A stretch of DNA of 16,312 nt from assembly GCA_002482435.1 (NCBI GenBank), contig DLFZ01000125.1, forward strand, positions 7,528 to 23,839, in the 5' to 3' direction. This DNA is from Christensenella sp. UBA7707 (GTDB taxonomy: Bacteria > Bacillota > Clostridia > Christensenellales > CAG-138). The position numbers were made by a program, and so were the translations under genes. Below the pieces are notes generated by a model. It was not told where the DNA came from, searched no databases, and saw only the letters and a program-made list of their open reading frames with translations. This document shows, one piece after another, positions 13,820 through 16,312 of the stretch. The number at the start of each line of letters is the position of its first letter. Position 1 is the first letter of the stretch.

Positions 13820-15439
13820 ATGGAAAAAAGGTCCAACTCGTTTGTAAAAGGCGCGCTGATTTTAGGCTTAGCGGGGCTGATCGTAAAGGTGATCGGCGCG
13901 TTTTTCCGCATTCCTCTCGCAAATGCCGTAGGCCCTCTGTCCATGAGCTATTACGAGGTCGCCTACCCTTACTATTCGTGGCTTCTCGTAATTTCAAGCT
14001 CCGGCCTTCCCACCGCGATCTCTAAGGTCGTTTCCGAACGCGTTACCGTGGGTGACTACTATGGCGCGCGCGCCGTGTTCAAAGATGCGCTCGTACTTAT
14101 GACGCTCATCGGCATCGTCACCTCCGTCGGCATGTTTTTTGCCGCCGACGCGCTTGCCGGTCTTTCGTCCTTTGAAAAAGCGTCCCTTTCTTTCCGGGCG
14201 CTCGCCCCGTCGCTTCTTTTGGTTTCCATCATGTGCGCATACCGCGGCTATTTGCAGGGCATGCAGCAGATGACGGGTACCGCCGTTTCGCAGATTGCCG
14301 AACAGGTGGGAAAGCTTGCCGTAGGGCTGTACCTCGGTATTAAGCTATTGCCACAAGGGCCTGAGTACGCCGCGATGGGCGCACTCATCGGTGTGACCGC
14401 ATCCGAACTCTTAGGTCTCGCCGTAATTTGGCTTTTTTACATGAACAAGCGCAAGCAGTTTTTGCGGCTGCTGAAGAAAAGCGAACGCCGCACCTACAAG
14501 TCCGGCGCGTTTCTCAAAACGCTTTTGATGATCGCCGTACCGATTACCATAGGCGCTTCCATAAGCCCGCTTACCGGTATGGTGGACAGCGCCCTGATCG
14601 GCAGATCCCTTCAAAACCTCGGCTTTGGCGAGGAGGCCGCACAAACCGCATATTCTTTGCTTCGCACAAACGTAATGACACTTGTAAATATGCCCGGCGT
14701 TCTGACGGTGGCGCTTGCGGTAAGCCTTGTGCCCGCAATCTCCGCCTGCATCATCAAACGGGATTATGTCCGCGCGAAAATCGCCGCACGCCTTGGCATG
14801 AAGCTTGCGCTCATCATCGGTTTTCCGTGTGCGGTGGGACTTTTCGTGCTCAGCGAACCGGTGCTTCTTCTTTTGTACCCCAAGCTTAGCGGCGGCACAC
14901 TCAGCCTCGCCTCCGAGCTTTTGAAAACCGCGTCGGTCGGCGTTATCTTCCTCTCTTTGGTACAATCCATGACGGGTGTCATTCAGGGCCTTGGCAAGCC
15001 GAACGTGCCGGTATTTAACCTGTTCATCGGCTTTCTTCTCAAGGTCGTGACGCTGCTTGTGCTCATCAACATCCCTTCCATCAACATACAGGGTGCCGCG
15101 GTTTCCACGGTGGTCTGCTTTGCATTTGCGGGCATTGCGGATATGGTATATACCATCCGCAGAACGGGAATGCAAGTCAGCATTGTCGATGTGTTCGTAA
15201 AACCCGCGGCAGCCTCCCTTGTGATGGGGCTTGTGGCCGGTGCAGTCTATACCCTTCTTCATGACGCGGGCCATCAGCGCTTGGGCGCGGTAGCGGGAAT
15301 TGGTATCGGCGTACTGGTTTATGGGGTACTTGTGCTTGCGCTTCGCATGTTTTCGCAGGACGAACTTGATATGATCCCGGGCGGCAACAAAGTGCGCGCG
15401 CTGCTTGCCCACTTTCACAAACCCTCCAAAAAAGCTTAA
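13820..15439 (+). CDS. spoVB: SpoVB/YabM-like polysaccharide flippase (MOP superfamily)
   Basis: A 539-residue polytopic membrane protein with about 14 hydrophobic segments, the size of SpoVB and YabM. Members move lipid-linked precursors across the membrane, for spore cortex peptidoglycan (SpoVB) or cell wall (MurJ-like). The N-terminal KGALILGLAGLIVKVIGAFF, then RIPLANAVG, and the internal AYRGYLQGMQQMTGTAVSQI are characteristic. The C-terminus ends in a short basic tail. The ATG is preceded by GGGAG (13804-13808), 11 nt upstream. The methylase/MazG gene starts 11 bp downstream, an arrangement matching yabM-yabN of Bacillus. YabM (vegetative or export) and SpoVB (sporulation) cannot be separated from the sequence alone; the promoter looks vegetative. 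Confidence 0.92.
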   Translation: MEKRSNSFVKGALILGLAGLIVKVIGAFFRIPLANAVGPLSMSYYEVAYPYYSWLLVISSSGLPTAISKVVSERVTVGDYYGARAVFKDALVLMTLIGIVTSVGMFFAADALAGLSSFEKASLSFRALAPSLLLVSIMCAYRGYLQGMQQMTGTAVSQIAEQVGKLAVGLYLGIKLLPQGPEYAAMGALIGVTASELLGLAVIWLFYMNKRKQFLRLLKKSERRTYKSGAFLKTLLMIAVPITIGASISPLTGMVDSALIGRSLQNLGFGEEAAQTAYSLLRTNVMTLVNMPGVLTVALAVSLVPAISACIIKRDYVRAKIAARLGMKLALIIGFPCAVGLFVLSEPVLLLLYPKLSGGTLSLASELLKTASVGVIFLSLVQSMTGVIQGLGKPNVPVFNLFIGFLLKVVTLLVLINIPSINIQGAAVSTVVCFAFAGIADMVYTIRRTGMQVSIVDVFVKPAAASLVMGLVAGAVYTLLHDAGHQRLGAVAGIGIGVLVYGVLVLALRMFSQDELDMIPGGNKVRALLAHFHKPSKKA

Positions 15440-15450
15440 GAGGAACCGTT

Positions 15451-16312
15451 ATGTACACCATTACCATCGCGCCCCTTTCTGTGCCGAATTTTCTCACCGC
15501 CGCCTCTGAAAAGGCAATACGCGGCGCAAAAAAACTTTTTTTACAGACGGAGCTTCACCCTGCCGCAAACTGGGTAAAGGAACAAGGCCTACCTTACGTT
15601 TCGATGGACGACCTTTACGAAACGAGCGAGGATTTTGACGCGCTCAACCTCGCAGCGGCAAAAAGGCTTTTGTGCGGCGAAAGTTGCGTGTACGCTGTTT
15701 TGGGTCGCGGCGCCGGACAACCCTTCCTTACCCTTCTACGGCTGATGGCCGAGAAGGCGGGCGCAACCATCATTTGCCTGCCCGGCGTCGGGTTTTGCGA
15801 GGCGGCGCTTAGCGCGCTTCCCATGGGCGAAGGCACGTTTGACGCTTATGCCGTTTGTGCCGCAAATGAACTGACGCACAGCATCGACCCTTACCGCGCG
15901 TTGTGCATCGAGCAGCTCGACACCGCGGTACGCGCGGGCGAAGTTAAGCTTATCCTTGCCGATTTTTATCCGGACGAGTTCCCCATTTGGTTTTGTGCGC
16001 TCGGAAAAAACGACGATTACGCCGCCAAAAAAATCCCGTTGTATGAGCTTGACAGGCAAAAGGCCTATGCTGCCGATGCGGTCGCAATCGTTCCCCCTTC
16101 GCGCTTTGAAAAGCTTGAACGCCATGGGCTTGAAGGGCTTTTGTATGTATTGAAGCGCCTTCGCGCGCCGGGCGGCTGCCCGTGGGACGCAGAGCAAACG
16201 CACGAATCGCTTCGCCGCTCCGCCGTAGAGGAGGCTTACGAGGTGGTGGACGCCATCGGCAGGCACGACGACGACGCGCTATGCGAGGAGCTTGGCGATC
16301 TTTTGCTGCAAG
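15451..16312 (+). CDS. mazG: YabN-like fusion: degenerate tetrapyrrole-methylase domain plus MazG pyrophosphohydrolase, cut by window edge
   Basis: I translated from the ATG at 15451: 287 codons are open to the right edge. Residues 1-215 align in outline with the tetrapyrrole (SAM-dependent) methylase domain, for example ICLPGVGFCEAALSALPMG (109-125). From about 226 the MazG nucleotide pyrophosphohydrolase domain follows: GGCPWDAEQTHESLRRS (241-257), metal-binding EEAYE (260-264) and EELGDLLLQ (279-287). MazG domains hydrolyse NTPs or dNTPs to monophosphates, a house-cleaning role. The first glycine-rich loop of the methylase, normally near G-x-GPGD, is here TIAPLSVPNFLT, so methyl transfer looks unlikely. 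The start is supported by AAGAGGAA at 15438-15445, overlapping the upstream stop; it is surely co-transcribed with the flippase. Roughly 200 residues are expected beyond the edge. Confidence 0.9.
   Translation, partial: MYTITIAPLSVPNFLTAASEKAIRGAKKLFLQTELHPAANWVKEQGLPYVSMDDLYETSEDFDALNLAAAKRLLCGESCVYAVLGRGAGQPFLTLLRLMAEKAGATIICLPGVGFCEAALSALPMGEGTFDAYAVCAANELTHSIDPYRALCIEQLDTAVRAGEVKLILADFYPDEFPIWFCALGKNDDYAAKKIPLYELDRQKAYAADAVAIVPPSRFEKLERHGLEGLLYVLKRLRAPGGCPWDAEQTHESLRRSAVEEAYEVVDAIGRHDDDALCEELGDLLLQ

Noticed and set aside
14411..15418. A 335-codon minus-strand open frame opposite spoVB
   Set aside because: Highly charged, low-complexity composition and fully antisense to a clear flippase gene; no start signal.
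1..16312. CRISPR arrays, tRNA genes, insertion sequences, toxin-antitoxin pairs or phage genes
   Set aside because: I looked for regularly spaced direct repeats, tRNA-like cloverleafs, terminal inverted repeats and typical proteins on both strands and saw none. A defence or mobile system is not supported here.

Overview
The window looks like ordinary chromosomal DNA of an anaerobic, low-to-mid GC Bacillota/Clostridia lineage. By eye the base composition is in the mid-50s % GC, with strong GGAGG-type ribosome binding sites, TATAAT-type promoters and compact operons. A SpoVB-like flippase is followed 11 bp later by a YabN-like methylase/MazG fusion. That order is known from the spoVT-yabM-yabN region of Bacillus and relatives, and it suggests a spore-forming or formerly spore-forming lineage. 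I saw no tRNA or rRNA gene, insertion sequence, phage gene or CRISPR array.

Layout. (1) 1-1652, minus: a glycogen phosphorylase cut by the left edge. It diverges from a MarR-type regulator (1948-2400, plus) across a 295-bp region with a candidate promoter and three dyad symmetries. (2) 2490-4685, minus: a two-gene unit, PatB/MalY-type PLP enzyme then asparaginase. It converges on marR at a 13-bp perfect hairpin. (3) 4983-6278, plus: an MFS transporter diverging from patB and closed by a strong terminator. (4) 6374-8087, plus: a membrane-anchored beta-lactamase-fold serine hydrolase and a nitroreductase, closed by a terminator shared with the next, convergent gene. (5) 8204-8932, minus: a glycerophosphodiester phosphodiesterase diverging from a small CmpB-like membrane protein (9043-9417, plus). 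(6) 9414-13604, minus: a tight three-gene unit, ABC exporter, then TGS/uridine-kinase fusion, then AP endonuclease. Its last gene overlaps the convergent membrane-protein gene by 4 bp. (7) 13820-16312, plus: spoVB-like flippase and the YabN/MazG fusion, cut by the right edge.

Functionally the window mixes carbon storage (GlgP), amino-acid and thiol catabolism (PatB, asparaginase), transport (MFS, ABC), phospholipid-head-group salvage (GDPD), nucleotide and DNA maintenance (nucleoside kinase, ExoA, MazG) and envelope or spore assembly (SpoVB, serine hydrolase). I found no convincing undescribed multi-gene system. The points most worth a second look are the apparently degenerate methylase half of the MazG fusion, the hairpin that would cover the spoVB ribosome binding site, the TGS/kinase fusion within a transporter-repair operon, and the dyads between glgP and marR.
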